64,000 nt of DNA from CAZBSE01 sp964561115 (GCA_964561115.1 CAZLOE010000003.1:1-64000), one strand, 5' to 3'; counted from the first letter of the stretch, positions 38,268 to 48,403 are shown. Numbers and translations are program-made. Notes: generated by a model from the sequence alone, not told the origin.

Positions 38268-39302
38268 TTACTTTGAATACTTCAGATATTTCTTATAAGC
38301 ATTAAAATCCTCAATGCATTTGCCCGCTCCCATAGCTACTGCTGCTATAGGATCTGCAGCAAGGCGTACATCACAATGTGTCTCCCTTGCTATTCTTTCA
38401 GCTAGTCCCTTAAGAAGTGCCCCTCCTCCCGCCAGAACAATACCTCTTTTCAATATATCTGAAGCAAGTTCCGGAGGTGTGACATCAAGTACTTCAACAA
38501 TGGCATTTACGATATCATTCAATTCCTTTTCCAGTGCTTTTCTCATCTGCTGGCTGGTAACAATAATTGTCTTGGGAAGCCCGGTTACCAGATCCCTTCC
38601 GTTTATTTCCATCTTCTTCTCATCTTCAAGGGGGAAGGCAGACCCTATCTCCATTTTCACCTTTTCTGCAGTCCTCTCTCCTAAAAACAGGTTGTGCTCC
38701 TTCTTTAAATAATAGATTATAGCTTCATCCATTTCATCACCGCCGATCCTGAGCGACTGGCTTACAATTATTGCTCCCAGAGAGATGACAGCCACTTCAG
38801 AAGTTCCACCGCCAATATCAATGATCATACTGCCGCTGGGCTTTTCAATAGGCAAATTTGTACCTATTGCCGCAGCCAGAGGTTCTTCAATTATATAAGC
38901 TGCCCTTGCACCAGCCTGTTCGGTAGTCTCAACAACCGCCTTTTTTTCAACAGGCGTAATTCCTGATGGGACACAAATGACTATCCTCGGTCTGGCAAAA
39001 GCAACATTTTTATGAACTCTTTGAATAAAATATCTGAGCATTTTCTCTGTTATTTCAAAATCAGCGATCACTCCATCTTTTAACGGCCTGACAGCTACTA
39101 TATTCTCGGGTGTCCTTCCAACCATTTTTTTAGCTTCTCTTCCAACTGCCAGCACTTTGTTAGTCTCTTTGTCAATAGCCACAATAGAAGGCTCTTCCAG
39201 GACTATTCCCTTGCCTTTTACATATATCAGAGTAGTAGCTGTCCCCAGATCGATACCCATGTCTCTACCTATGACATTCAAGAAAAAATCAAATATCGGC
39301 AT
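38268..39302 (-). CDS. mreB: Rod shape-determining actin MreB
   Basis: 344 aa bacterial actin that positions wall synthesis. Phosphate 1 is GIDLGTATTLIYVKGKG near 17, the connect region DGVIADFEITEKMLRYF, phosphate 2 MIIDIGGGTSEVAVISLG and adenosine motif GIVLAGGGALLKGLAE. Complete and well conserved. First of the mreBCD-mrdA-rodA run; implies a rod-shaped cell. Confidence 0.98.
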   Translation of the reverse strand: MPIFDFFLNVIGRDMGIDLGTATTLIYVKGKGIVLEEPSIVAIDKETNKVLAVGREAKKMVGRTPENIVAVRPLKDGVIADFEITEKMLRYFIQRVHKNVAFARPRIVICVPSGITPVEKKAVVETTEQAGARAAYIIEEPLAAAIGTNLPIEKPSGSMIIDIGGGTSEVAVISLGAIIVSQSLRIGGDEMDEAIIYYLKKEHNLFLGERTAEKVKMEIGSAFPLEDEKKMEINGRDLVTGLPKTIIVTSQQMRKALEKELNDIVNAIVEVLDVTPPELASDILKRGIVLAGGGALLKGLAERIARETHCDVRLAADPIAAVAMGAGKCIEDFNAYKKYLKYSK

Positions 39303-39317
39303 CCATAAACTCCTTAA

Positions 39318-39950
39318 TCAACTAATGACTCTAAATCCAAACCTCTCCAGTAAGTCTACAAATTTTATTACAGGAAGTCCGGCTGCATTAAAAAAGCAAC
39401 CGCCGATCTTCTCCACCAATAAACTTCCTAACCCAAAAATATTATAAGCACCGGCCTTGTCCAGTACCTCTTCCTTGTCTATATATACTTCAATCTCCTT
39501 TGGCATCAGCTTCCTAAATTTTACTCTGGTAGTTTCAGCGTCAAACTGGCATTCTCCTGATATGCTGTTTAAAACACAAACACCGCTTATTACCTTATGT
39601 ACCCTGCCGGACAGAATATTTAAAAATTTTTCTGCCTCCTCGATACTGCCGGGTTTTCCAAAACACTTTCTTTTAAAGTACACCACTGTATCAAAACCTG
39701 CAATCAAAAACTGCTCCTTATAATCAGAGTCTTTCCCTTTCAGCCTGCTTTTTTTTATATTATTATAAACATTTTCTGCTTTTATAATACTATTGCTGAT
39801 AACAGTCTTATAAGGATCTTTAAACTGCACCTCTTTGCAATTTTCAGGTTCTACCGCTTTATAATCTATTTTTAATATCCTTAGTATCTCACTCCTTCTC
39901 GGAGATGCGGAAGCTAGTACGATCTTTTTTTTATACCCTTTTTGTTCCAA
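39318..39950 (-). CDS. maf: Maf family nucleotide pyrophosphatase
   Basis: Hydrolyses non-canonical or modified nucleoside triphosphates; many members act on dTTP/UTP. Hallmarks KKIVLASASPRRSEILR at the start, AGFDTVVYFKRK and DKAGAYNIFGLGSLLVEKI with the family's GGCFFNAAGLPV. The frame is open to 40019 (233 aa), which would overlap ndk by 89 nt; a TTG at 39950 gives about 210 aa, nearer the family length, so I use it. The Shine-Dalgarno for it is weak. The usual catalytic Asp in the AxTVV motif appears as D in FDTVV. Confidence 0.9.
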   Translation of the reverse strand: MEQKGYKKKIVLASASPRRSEILRILKIDYKAVEPENCKEVQFKDPYKTVISNSIIKAENVYNNIKKSRLKGKDSDYKEQFLIAGFDTVVYFKRKCFGKPGSIEEAEKFLNILSGRVHKVISGVCVLNSISGECQFDAETTRVKFRKLMPKEIEVYIDKEEVLDKAGAYNIFGLGSLLVEKIGGCFFNAAGLPVIKFVDLLERFGFRVIS

Positions 39951-40362
39951 TATCAGCCGGTTCTCTATCAAAAAATAATTTAATCTCCCTTTCAGCACTT
40001 TCCTTAGAATCCGAACCATGAATCACATTCGCAGTTATATCATCACCAAAGTCTCCCCTGATGGTCCCTTTTTTGGCAATTCTGGAATCAGTCGGTCCCA
40101 TAAGTTCTCTGGCTCTGTTAATGGCATTATCCCCGCTTATAACCATTATCACTACAAGGCCGGAAGTTATATAATCGATCAACATATTGAAAAACTCTTT
40201 GTCTTTATGTTCATTATAATGTTTCTCTGCGAGATTGCGGCTTATTTTTATCATTTTTAGTTTCTCAATAATCAGATCTTCCTTTTCAAAACGCGATATT
40301 ATCTCTCCGATTATTCTTTTCTTTACTCCGTCAGGTTTTATAATAATCAGACTTTTTTCCAT
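39931..40362 (-). CDS. ndk: Nucleoside diphosphate kinase
   Basis: Balances nucleoside triphosphate pools via a phosphohistidine. 143 aa. Active-site histidine in ANVIHGSDSKESAEREI; SLIIIKPDGVKKRIIG at the start and ARELMGPTDSRIAKKGTIRGDFG are diagnostic. Located between the zinc-ribbon gene and maf; folC-ndk proximity is usual in Actinobacteria. Confidence 0.98.
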   Translation of the reverse strand: MEKSLIIIKPDGVKKRIIGEIISRFEKEDLIIEKLKMIKISRNLAEKHYNEHKDKEFFNMLIDYITSGLVVIMVISGDNAINRARELMGPTDSRIAKKGTIRGDFGDDITANVIHGSDSKESAEREIKLFFDREPADIGTKRV

Positions 40363-40437
40363 ATTATCTCCAAAATTCTTATGCTAAATTTCTTTCAGCA
40401 ACCCTTATGACCATTCACTTAAACCCAATTACTCCGC

Positions 40438-40896
40438 TTATTGGGTAGTTTTACAGTATGGGCATACTTTCCAGTTCAAATCTAAAGTTTTACCACAATT
40501 AATACAGGAACTCTTTAATTTCTTTCTGCAGTAAGGGCAGATCAAAAACTCATCCTTGATCTTATTCCCGCATGCAGGGCAGATAGATTGTTTACTGTTA
40601 AGCAGTGCCTGCATCCTCTCAATTTCAAGATCCCTTTCTACTACATCATCAATGTATTCCGGAGGTCTTAAGATTAAATATAATATTAACCCTAAAAAAT
40701 TTAACACCAGGACTACCAGAGACCAAAAAATCGCAGGAATCACGGACTCGCTTCTGAGTTTTGCATCTCTAAAAGTCCAGTAAACAAAGGCAAGCCAGAT
40801 AATAATCAAAACAAAAACAATACCGTAGATCAAATATTTCCATGCGGGATTCCTAAAAAAAGCTAAAACATCATTGATATACCCAAATAAATCCAT
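40438..40896 (-). CDS. Two-TM protein with double zinc ribbon, unknown function
   Basis: About 152 aa. Two membrane segments (about 20-40 and 58-78) form a PLDc_N-like or DUF-type hairpin, then two C-terminal zinc ribbons: CPACGNKI...CPYCRKKL and CINCGKTL...CPYCKTT. Such proteins are common and uncharacterised; ribbons may bind nucleic acid or protein at the membrane. ATG at 40896 follows GGAGG by 4 nt; a TTG at 40911 lies upstream of that Shine-Dalgarno and is not used. It interrupts the folC-ndk neighbourhood. Confidence 0.85.
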   Translation of the reverse strand: MDLFGYINDVLAFFRNPAWKYLIYGIVFVLIIIWLAFVYWTFRDAKLRSESVIPAIFWSLVVLVLNFLGLILYLILRPPEYIDDVVERDLEIERMQALLNSKQSICPACGNKIKDEFLICPYCRKKLKSSCINCGKTLDLNWKVCPYCKTTQ

Positions 40897-40955
40897 TTGC
40901 CCTCCAAACAATACTTATTATATTCACCGATCTTAGTGCCAAACCATAAAATTTA

Positions 40956-42272
40956 TTAATTAATTACATTACTCAAATTGGTTATTGAACCAGTAATGCA
41001 TATAATATCATTTTCCCCAGAAATTTTTAAAGCAAATTTTACAGAATTTTTTATGTTATCCCTCCGGTATATTTCAACCGGCAGGCGGGCTGTGCCTTTA
41101 AATGATTTTATTTTACTCCTGACAACCTTTTCCAGTTCACCTGTATCTAAACTTCGCCTGTCTAAACTTGAAGTCAAAATCAAAATATCGCTCACAGATA
41201 TGACCTTCTCTATCATTTCTTCATATTTTTTATCCTTCAGAACAGCAAAAATTATAATTTTTTTCTTATCACCAAAGTATCTTATGACATCCTCTGTAAA
41301 ATTTTCTATTCCCTCCGGGTTATGAGAAGCATCCGCAACTACAACCGGCCCTTTTCTTATGATCTCAAACCTTCCTCTGACCCTTATGTCAGACAGGGCC
41401 TCATTCAATTTATGTTTTATTATCTTCCTTTTTCTACTTTCAAGGTAAAGCTCAGAAAGTACTACTGCCAGAGACAGATTTAAAAGCTGATACTGCCCGA
41501 GAAGGTGCAATCTTAGATCCCTATACACTTTATTTATTCCCTTTATATCAACGATCCACCCTTCCAGCCCCAGATCCACCTTTTTTCGAATGCCAAAATC
41601 TTTTCCTGAGCAGAACAGCCTTGAACCGGTACCCTCTGCTTTTTTTATTATTATCTCCAGCACCTCCGGACTGCTGCTTGTAGTTGCAACCATTGCGCCC
41701 TCTTTTATGACTTCTACTTTCTCGGCCGCTATTTCTTCGATGGTATTACCTAACATCTTAGTATGTTCAAGACTCACACCTGTAAGCCCTACGACCTTTG
41801 AACAGGCGATATTGGTGGCATCCCATCTTCCACCCATTCCTGCTTCAAGCACCAGGACCTCTATACCTTCATCTTCTGCTAATTTGAATGCCATCGCAGA
41901 GATTATTTCAAACTGGGTAATAGGACCATTAAGGTCTATCTTATTGACTTGCTTAATATAAGGATATATTTGGTTAAACACACGGGCGAACTTCGCTTCT
42001 GACACTTCTTTTCCACAGATCCACATTCTTTCGGTGTAACTTCTTATATGGGGAGAGATATGATAGCCGGTAGGTATGCCGTGATGATTTAATATACTGG
42101 CAACCATCTTTGTCGTGGAAGTCTTTCCGTTGGTTCCGACAATATGAATAAAATCAATCTTCCTGTGGGGGTTGCCCAAAAGCTGAAGTATTTTTTCGAT
42201 TCTTTCCAGGCCTGGCTTTATTCCAAAAATAAGGCAGCCGTCTAAATATTTGCTTACTTGCCTGAAATTCAC
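40956..42272 (-). CDS. folC: Folylpolyglutamate synthase / dihydrofolate synthase
   Basis: Adds glutamates to folates, needed here also for the methyl branch of the acetyl-CoA pathway. 438 aa. Mur-ligase-like ATP motif IVGTNGKTSTTKM near residue 44; VLEAGMGGRWDATN, GLTGVSLEHTKMLG and VVADASHNPEG are characteristic. Immediately downstream of valS (25 nt), the conserved valS-folC pair. Confidence 0.97.
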   Translation of the reverse strand: MNFRQVSKYLDGCLIFGIKPGLERIEKILQLLGNPHRKIDFIHIVGTNGKTSTTKMVASILNHHGIPTGYHISPHIRSYTERMWICGKEVSEAKFARVFNQIYPYIKQVNKIDLNGPITQFEIISAMAFKLAEDEGIEVLVLEAGMGGRWDATNIACSKVVGLTGVSLEHTKMLGNTIEEIAAEKVEVIKEGAMVATTSSSPEVLEIIIKKAEGTGSRLFCSGKDFGIRKKVDLGLEGWIVDIKGINKVYRDLRLHLLGQYQLLNLSLAVVLSELYLESRKRKIIKHKLNEALSDIRVRGRFEIIRKGPVVVADASHNPEGIENFTEDVIRYFGDKKKIIIFAVLKDKKYEEMIEKVISVSDILILTSSLDRRSLDTGELEKVVRSKIKSFKGTARLPVEIYRRDNIKNSVKFALKISGENDIICITGSITNLSNVIN

Positions 42273-42297
42273 TGTCTCTCACTTTTATTACTGGTTG

Positions 42298-44997
42298 CTA
42301 TTTACTGGCACCTTCGATCCTGGTTAACTGATCATTCAAAACTTTTAGAGTTTTTTCTGCCTGGTCCAGCCTGTCTTTCTCTTTCTGGATTATTTCTACC
42401 GGTGCTTTATTATTAAAAGCAGGATTTGAGATCTTCTTTTTGCTTTTTTCTATTACTGTATTTGTTTTTGCCATCTGGTTCTTTATTCTGTTGATCTCCA
42501 GCTTTATATCAACCACATCAAGAATATAAATAAATATGTTTATATTTCTTATAGTGGTCTTAATATATCCTTTTTGACCGGTGCAATCTTTAAATTCTAT
42601 ACTGTTTACTTTCCCAAGACTGTAAATATATTCTTTGTTTTTTTCTAATATACCTTTACTTTCTGTCTCAGATACCTCTAAATTGACCTTTACTCTGTCA
42701 GCTGGACTTATTTTAAGTTCAGATCTTATTTTCCTTATTTCACTTATGACATCAAAAACCATCCCTACCTTATCTTCTGCGTCCTTGTCTACCCTTTCTG
42801 GATCAAATTCCGGAAAGCTTTCTGTCATTATACTTTCACCCTTATGAGGAATATTCTGCCAGATCGCTTCTGTAATAAAAGGCATAAAGGGATGAAGCAG
42901 CTTAAGATATTTTTCCAAAACATACCATAATATAAATAATGCACTTCTTCTGCCATCATCATTTCCTTCAGAATAAATTCTGACTTTTGTCGATTCAATG
43001 TACCAGTCACAATATTCATTCCAGAAGAAATCATTCAGAAGTCTTGATGCAAAAGAAAAATTATACTTTGCCATATATTTTTCAACATCCCTGATAGTGC
43101 TGTTTAATCCGGACAATATCCACTTGTCCCATAGATTCAAACCAAGATTTTCGATATCCATTCTGTAAATATCCGTATCTTTACTTATGTTCGATATCAC
43201 AAACTTAGAAGCGTTCCATAATTTGTTGGCAAAATTTCTAACTCCCTCAATCTTTTCATCACCTAAATTCAAATTTTTCCCAGGTGTTGTCAGAGAGGTG
43301 AGGGTAAATCTTAAAACATCCGAGCCGTTTTTTTCAATCACTTTTATAGGGTCTACTACATTGCCTTTGGATTTACTCATTTTCTGTCCGTATGCATCAA
43401 TGACGATTGGATTTATAAACACTTCCCTGAAAGGAATATCTTCCATAAAATAAAGGCTCATCATTATCATTCTTGCCACCCAGAAAAAAATGATATCATG
43501 GGCAGTCACCAGAACAGATGTGGGAAAGAAATATTTAAGTTCCTCTGTTTCTTCAGGCCATCCAAAAACCGCAAAAGGCCAGAGGCAGGAGCTGAACCAT
43601 GTATCCAGTACATCCTTATCCTGTTCTATATTACTGCTGCCGCATCCCAGGCAGACAGCGGGGCTCTCCTCGCTTACAGTCATTTCGCCGCAATCTTTGC
43701 AATACCATACCGGAATGCGATGCCCCCACCACAGCTGTCGGGATATACACCAGTCCCTTATATTTTTCATCCAGTCAAAATATATCTTATCCCATTTTTT
43801 GGGGGTTATTTTTATCCTTCCCTCTTCTACTGCCTGGATAGCCGGTGCAGCCAGCTTTTTCATCGATACAAACCACTGCAGGGAAATCCTCGGCTCCACT
43901 ATAGTACCGCACCTTGAACAGATCCCGATTGCTGAAGTGTGCACATCCTTACCTGCCAGATAGCCCTGCTTATTAAGATCATTTAATACTTTCTTTCTTG
44001 CGATATTGCGGTCCAGTCCATTGTATTTTCCTGCATTGGAATTCAAAGTGGCATCTTCATTGAATATATTGATCTGCTCGAGATCATGCCTTTTCCCAAT
44101 TTCAAAATCATTAGGGTCATGTGCCGGTGTGACCTTGACAGCGCCGCTTCCAAATTCCATATCTGCAAAATCATCTTCTATGACAGGTATTTTCCTTTTC
44201 ATCAGAGGGAGAAAGACAAACCTGCCCTTATATTTTTTATATCTGGGATCCTTTGGATTTACAGCAACTGCAGTATCTCCAAGCATAGTCTCTGGTCTTG
44301 TCGTTGAGACTACTATATATTCATCTTTACTCGGTTTACCGCTCTTCACATCTATTAAGGGATATTTTATATCCCACAGATTTCCTTCTTTCTGGATGTG
44401 TTCTACTTCAATATCCGAAATAGCAGTCCGACACCTGGGGCACCAATTGACCATATAATTCCCCCTGTATATCAGGCCATCTCTATACAGTGCAACAAAT
44501 TCTTTTGTAACCGCCCTGCAGTAAAGATCATCAAGAGTAAATCTTTCTTTATCCCAATCACATGAACATCCCAGCAATTTTAACTGAGTTATTATCCGGC
44601 TGCCGTATTTCTCCTTCCAGCGCCATACTTCTTTAATAAACTTTTCTCTTCCAAGTTTAAATCTATTTGTTTTCTTTTCTTCGAGAGCCTTTTCAACCAC
44701 ATTCTGAGTAGCTATTCCTGCATGATCAGTGCCGGGTACCCAGGTAGTGTTACACCCCTTCATTCTCCTATACCTGATAATCACATCCTGCAGGGTATTG
44801 TTTAGAGCATGGCCCATATGAAGGTATCCGGTCACGTTAGGAGGCGGTATTACAATAGAGAAGGGCTTTTTTGATTTATCGACTATTGCAAGAAAATATT
44901 TATTTTCTAACCAGTGGCTGTAGATTTTTTGTTCAAGCGTTAAGGGGTCATATTTGCCTTCGACCTTGCCAAACGTTTTAAGCTGATTTTTCCTCAT
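42298..44997 (-). CDS. valS: Valyl-tRNA synthetase
   Basis: Class I synthetase, 899 aa. HIGH is HMGHALN near 61, KMSKS is KMSKSKGNVV near 555; the editing domain and zinc cysteines (CPRCRTAIS, CSRCGTIV, CKDCGEM..CLGCGS) are visible, and a C-terminal coiled coil (about 830-895) typical of ValRS. It overlaps clpX by 20 nt. Confidence 0.98.
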   Translation of the reverse strand: MRKNQLKTFGKVEGKYDPLTLEQKIYSHWLENKYFLAIVDKSKKPFSIVIPPPNVTGYLHMGHALNNTLQDVIIRYRRMKGCNTTWVPGTDHAGIATQNVVEKALEEKKTNRFKLGREKFIKEVWRWKEKYGSRIITQLKLLGCSCDWDKERFTLDDLYCRAVTKEFVALYRDGLIYRGNYMVNWCPRCRTAISDIEVEHIQKEGNLWDIKYPLIDVKSGKPSKDEYIVVSTTRPETMLGDTAVAVNPKDPRYKKYKGRFVFLPLMKRKIPVIEDDFADMEFGSGAVKVTPAHDPNDFEIGKRHDLEQINIFNEDATLNSNAGKYNGLDRNIARKKVLNDLNKQGYLAGKDVHTSAIGICSRCGTIVEPRISLQWFVSMKKLAAPAIQAVEEGRIKITPKKWDKIYFDWMKNIRDWCISRQLWWGHRIPVWYCKDCGEMTVSEESPAVCLGCGSSNIEQDKDVLDTWFSSCLWPFAVFGWPEETEELKYFFPTSVLVTAHDIIFFWVARMIMMSLYFMEDIPFREVFINPIVIDAYGQKMSKSKGNVVDPIKVIEKNGSDVLRFTLTSLTTPGKNLNLGDEKIEGVRNFANKLWNASKFVISNISKDTDIYRMDIENLGLNLWDKWILSGLNSTIRDVEKYMAKYNFSFASRLLNDFFWNEYCDWYIESTKVRIYSEGNDDGRRSALFILWYVLEKYLKLLHPFMPFITEAIWQNIPHKGESIMTESFPEFDPERVDKDAEDKVGMVFDVISEIRKIRSELKISPADRVKVNLEVSETESKGILEKNKEYIYSLGKVNSIEFKDCTGQKGYIKTTIRNINIFIYILDVVDIKLEINRIKNQMAKTNTVIEKSKKKISNPAFNNKAPVEIIQKEKDRLDQAEKTLKVLNDQLTRIEGASK

Positions 44998-46258
44998 CTT
45001 TCAAAAAAACTTTAGTTTTTGATCCGGTTATCACTTTGGGTTCAATCCTGTTCTCCACAACCTCTCTGGTAATAATACACTTGCTTATATCTTTACGGGC
45101 AGGTATTTCAAACATGACATTCAACATAATCTCTTCCATAATGGCTCTCAGCCCCCTCGCTCCTGTTCCTCTCTTTAAAGCCTGTCTGGCAATCTCCTTT
45201 AAAGCGTCTTTGGTGAACTCAAGATCAACTTTATCCATTTTAAACATTTTGCCATATTGCTTGACCAGAGAGTTTTTTGGTTTTACCAAAATATTTATCA
45301 AATCATTTTCAGAAAGATTTGACAGCGTACTGACTACGGGAAGCCTTCCAATAAGTTCCGGTATCAAGCCGTATTTTAAAAGATCTTCCGGCATCGTCTG
45401 GGGAAGAAGCATATCGATCTTTTCAACTTTGCTGGAGACCTGCCCTGAAATAAAACCCACACTGCTCTTATTTATTCTTCTTTCTATTATCTTTTCCAGC
45501 CCGCTGAACGAGCCCCCGCAGATGAACAAAATATGGTTAGTATTGATCTGTATAAAATCCTGGTGTGGATGTTTCCTGCCGCCCTGAGGCGGGACATTGG
45601 CCTCAGTTCCTTCCAGAATCTTAAGTAAAGCCTGCTGCACGCCCTCGCCGGACACATCTCGGGTAATGGAAGGGTTTTCAGATTTCCTGCTTATCTTGTC
45701 TATCTCATCCAGATAAATAATACCAGTCTCGGCTCTTTTGATATCAAAATCTGCAGCCTGTATCAATCTCAATAATATATTCTCCACATCTTCACCTACG
45801 TAACCCGCCTCAGTCAGTGATGTTGCATCAGCAATACAGAAGGGGACATTTAATATCCTGGCCAGAGTCTGGGCCAGAAGGGTCTTTCCGCAGCCCGTAG
45901 GGCCGACAAGTAAAATGTTGCTTTTTTCAATCTCTGTATCATCATTGTCCAGCTTATCCTCATATTTTACTCTTTTATAATGATTGTATACGGCTACAGA
46001 CAGTATTTTTTTTGCTCTTTCCTGACCTATCACATATTGGTTCAGGATGGAATATATTTCTTTTGGCTTGGGAAGGTCTTTAAAATCAACCTCCCTTTCC
46101 TCTTTTAGCTCCTCATCTATTATCTCGTTGCACAGGTCCACACACTCATTGCATATATATACTCCCGGTCCGGCAATAAGTTTTTTTACCTGATTTTGAG
46201 ATTTGCTGCAGAAAGAACATTTTAAAAAATCATCTCTTTTTCCATTATTGGTTGACAA
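44978..46258 (-). CDS. clpX: ATP-dependent Clp protease unfoldase ClpX
   Basis: AAA+ unfoldase feeding ClpP, including ssrA-tagged proteins made through the tmRNA of this window. 426 aa. Zinc-binding domain CSFCSKSQNQVKKL...CNECVDLC, Walker A GPTGCGKT, Walker B IIYLDEIDKI, the pore GYVGEDVE and the sensor-2 GTGARGLRAIMEE. The IGF-like loop contacting ClpP is seen around SSVGFISGQVS rather than a plain IGF. Confidence 0.97.
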   Translation of the reverse strand: MSTNNGKRDDFLKCSFCSKSQNQVKKLIAGPGVYICNECVDLCNEIIDEELKEEREVDFKDLPKPKEIYSILNQYVIGQERAKKILSVAVYNHYKRVKYEDKLDNDDTEIEKSNILLVGPTGCGKTLLAQTLARILNVPFCIADATSLTEAGYVGEDVENILLRLIQAADFDIKRAETGIIYLDEIDKISRKSENPSITRDVSGEGVQQALLKILEGTEANVPPQGGRKHPHQDFIQINTNHILFICGGSFSGLEKIIERRINKSSVGFISGQVSSKVEKIDMLLPQTMPEDLLKYGLIPELIGRLPVVSTLSNLSENDLINILVKPKNSLVKQYGKMFKMDKVDLEFTKDALKEIARQALKRGTGARGLRAIMEEIMLNVMFEIPARKDISKCIITREVVENRIEPKVITGSKTKVFLKDEEKSA

Positions 46259-46282
46259 GTGTACACTCTCCTTTAATAAATC

Positions 46283-46885
46283 TTACTTTTTATAAATAAC
46301 TTCATCTACTATCCCATATTCTTTGGCTTCTTTTGCATTTAATATAAAATCTCTTTCAGTATCCTTTTCTACTTTTTTTACTTCCTGTCCGGTGTGCTTG
46401 GAAATTATTTCGTTTAGGAGAGCACGTATCCTTACCATCTCCCTTGCATGGATCTCAACATCAATTGTGGTCCCTGAAACACCCCCTGACGGCTGGTGAA
46501 GCATAACTCTTGAATTGGGAAGTGAAAATCTTTTACCTTTTTCTCCTGCCAGTAGCAAAACCGCTGCTGCGCTTGCCGCCTGACCGATACATATAGTGGA
46601 TACCGGTGATTTTATAAACTGCATGGTATCATATACTGCCAGAGCCGAAGTCACAACTCCACCGGGACAGTTTATATAAAGCTGTATGTCTTTATCCGGC
46701 TCTTCAGCTTCAAGATGAAGCATCTGTGCCATAACCAGATTGGCAATATTGTCATCTATGGCCAATCCTAAGAAAATTATTCTTTCTTTCAGCAGGCGAG
46801 AATAAATATCGAATGACCGCTCACCTCTATTGGTCTGCTCTATTACCATAGGTACTAAATAATCGTTATACATTTTAATCATCAC
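46283..46885 (-). CDS. clpP: ATP-dependent Clp protease proteolytic subunit ClpP
   Basis: Self-compartmentalising serine protease. 200 aa. Catalytic Ser in CIGQAASAAAVLLLAGEKGK, His in RVMLHQPSGG and Asp in the later KDTERDFILNAKEA region. The common GMAASMGA box reads GQAASAAA, a mild variation. N-terminus MMIKMYNDYLVPMVIEQTNRG; a later ATG (residue 5) is possible. Between tig (10 nt) and clpX (24 nt): the classical tig-clpP-clpX unit. Confidence 0.97.
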   Translation of the reverse strand: MMIKMYNDYLVPMVIEQTNRGERSFDIYSRLLKERIIFLGLAIDDNIANLVMAQMLHLEAEEPDKDIQLYINCPGGVVTSALAVYDTMQFIKSPVSTICIGQAASAAAVLLLAGEKGKRFSLPNSRVMLHQPSGGVSGTTIDVEIHAREMVRIRALLNEIISKHTGQEVKKVEKDTERDFILNAKEAKEYGIVDEVIYKK

Positions 46886-46895
46886 TCTTTCTTGT

Positions 46896-48317
46896 TTATT
46901 TTGAATCAGGAGTCCAAATTTTTTCAGTTTTTCCTCCTGCCTTTGTCTTTCCTTTATCAGGTGTCCATATCCCGCTCTTGCTTCCGCTGTCTGTATTTTT
47001 TTCCTCTACAACTTTTGAGCTTTCTACTAATAGATCGATTACTTTTTTTCTTCTGACAGTTTGCTTGACGGTTTCTTTACCCTCAGGTTTTTGCAGAAAT
47101 TCCTCTATTTTCTTGACGTAATCTTCCTCTTTATATCTGTTTATAATATCATCTTTTTCCTTTTTAATCTCATCTTCTGAAGGCTCTATATTTTTCTTTT
47201 CTGCTTTTTCCAGTGCCTTAAAGATCAGGTATTCCTTTACTTCCCTTATCGCCCTTTCCTTGATCTCCTGGTTCAATTTGTCTTCTGAAAGATTTATTGC
47301 CCTGATATAATCAGCTCTTTTTATTTTTTGCTTTTCCAAGCTCTCGTCAATACTTTTATTAATCTGTTCTATCCTGCTTTTTACCATCGCTACGGGAACA
47401 TCGTTTTTCATCTTATCCATAATATGGCTCAAAATGTCTCCTACAATCTTTCCTTTTCTAATATTCTTCTTCTGCTTTACCATTCTCTCCTTAATACTGT
47501 CCTTAAAACTTTCTGCATCCTTATAATCACCAAAGTTCTTTAAAAATCCCTCATCTACCTCAGGTAATGCCTTCCTCTTTATTTCCTTTATAAAAACACC
47601 GAAACTTACCTTCTTGCCAGCAAGCTGTTTATTCTTAATATCACCCGGCAGGGTAAACATTATTTTTTTCTTTTCGCCCTTTTTTAAACCAACCAGTGAA
47701 TTCTCAAACTCAGGAAACAGGGTATTGGAACCAACTTCCAGAAGATAGTCTTCAGCACTGCCGTCTTCAAATTTCTTGCCTTCGATTTCTCCATCAAAAT
47801 CAAGAGTTACATAATCACCTTTAGCTACGGGCTTGTCATCTTCAACCGGTTCCAATGTAGCAAAGTTGTTTCTTATACTGTTTATCTGATTTTCCAACTC
47901 CTGGTCAGATACATCGGTCGAAAGCCCTGTGACTTCTATACCCTTATAGTCAGGTAATTTTATTTCCGGTTCCAGCTCTACTTCCACTTCAAAAACCAGA
48001 GGCAGATCTTCCTGAAGCTGGGTTATTTTTACCTTAGGATAATCTATGGTCTTCAGGTCAGATTCCGCAATTATATCAGGATACAATTCAGATATCAGCA
48101 GACTTGAAGCTTCACTCAGCACATAATTCTTACCAAAATTTACATCTATCACCTGATAGGGTATCTTTCCCTTTCTAAAGCCGGGGATATTAGCTTTATT
48201 GGATATTTTTTTATATGCTTTGCCAATATTTTTCTTTAAAGAACTATTGGGAACCTCTATGATCAATTTGACCTTGTTTAAATCAATCTTTTCCTGGCTC
48301 TTTATTTTGAAAATCAA
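46896..48317 (-). CDS. tig: Trigger factor chaperone with repeated IWTPD tail
   Basis: Ribosome-bound chaperone and prolyl isomerase. 473 aa. Ribosome-binding motif GFRKGKIPYQVI near 47-58, FKBP domain with GDYVTLDFDGEIEGKKFEDG near 165, and a helical C-terminal body. The last 25-30 residues are a low-complexity basic tail with two IWTPD motifs (SGIWTPDKGK and EKIWTPDSK) not part of classical trigger factor. The start is TTG at 48317 with GAGGAGG 7 nt upstream. Confidence 0.96.
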   Translation of the reverse strand: MIFKIKSQEKIDLNKVKLIIEVPNSSLKKNIGKAYKKISNKANIPGFRKGKIPYQVIDVNFGKNYVLSEASSLLISELYPDIIAESDLKTIDYPKVKITQLQEDLPLVFEVEVELEPEIKLPDYKGIEVTGLSTDVSDQELENQINSIRNNFATLEPVEDDKPVAKGDYVTLDFDGEIEGKKFEDGSAEDYLLEVGSNTLFPEFENSLVGLKKGEKKKIMFTLPGDIKNKQLAGKKVSFGVFIKEIKRKALPEVDEGFLKNFGDYKDAESFKDSIKERMVKQKKNIRKGKIVGDILSHIMDKMKNDVPVAMVKSRIEQINKSIDESLEKQKIKRADYIRAINLSEDKLNQEIKERAIREVKEYLIFKALEKAEKKNIEPSEDEIKKEKDDIINRYKEEDYVKKIEEFLQKPEGKETVKQTVRRKKVIDLLVESSKVVEEKNTDSGSKSGIWTPDKGKTKAGGKTEKIWTPDSK

Positions 48318-48375
48318 ATAAAATCCTCCTCAAATATCTAAAGCAGCAAAGTCATATTTCAATATTAAGACTCAT

Positions 48376-48403
48376 ATTATAATAGAAAACAAATAAAATA
48401 CAA
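48376..48403 (-). promoter_or_regulatory. Candidate promoter for tig-clpP-clpX
   Basis: Minus strand TTGTAT (48398-48403), 16-nt spacer, TATAAT (48376-48381), about 55 nt before the tig TTG. It lies directly after repeat element A, so tig transcription need not read through the tRNA region. Confidence 0.5.
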
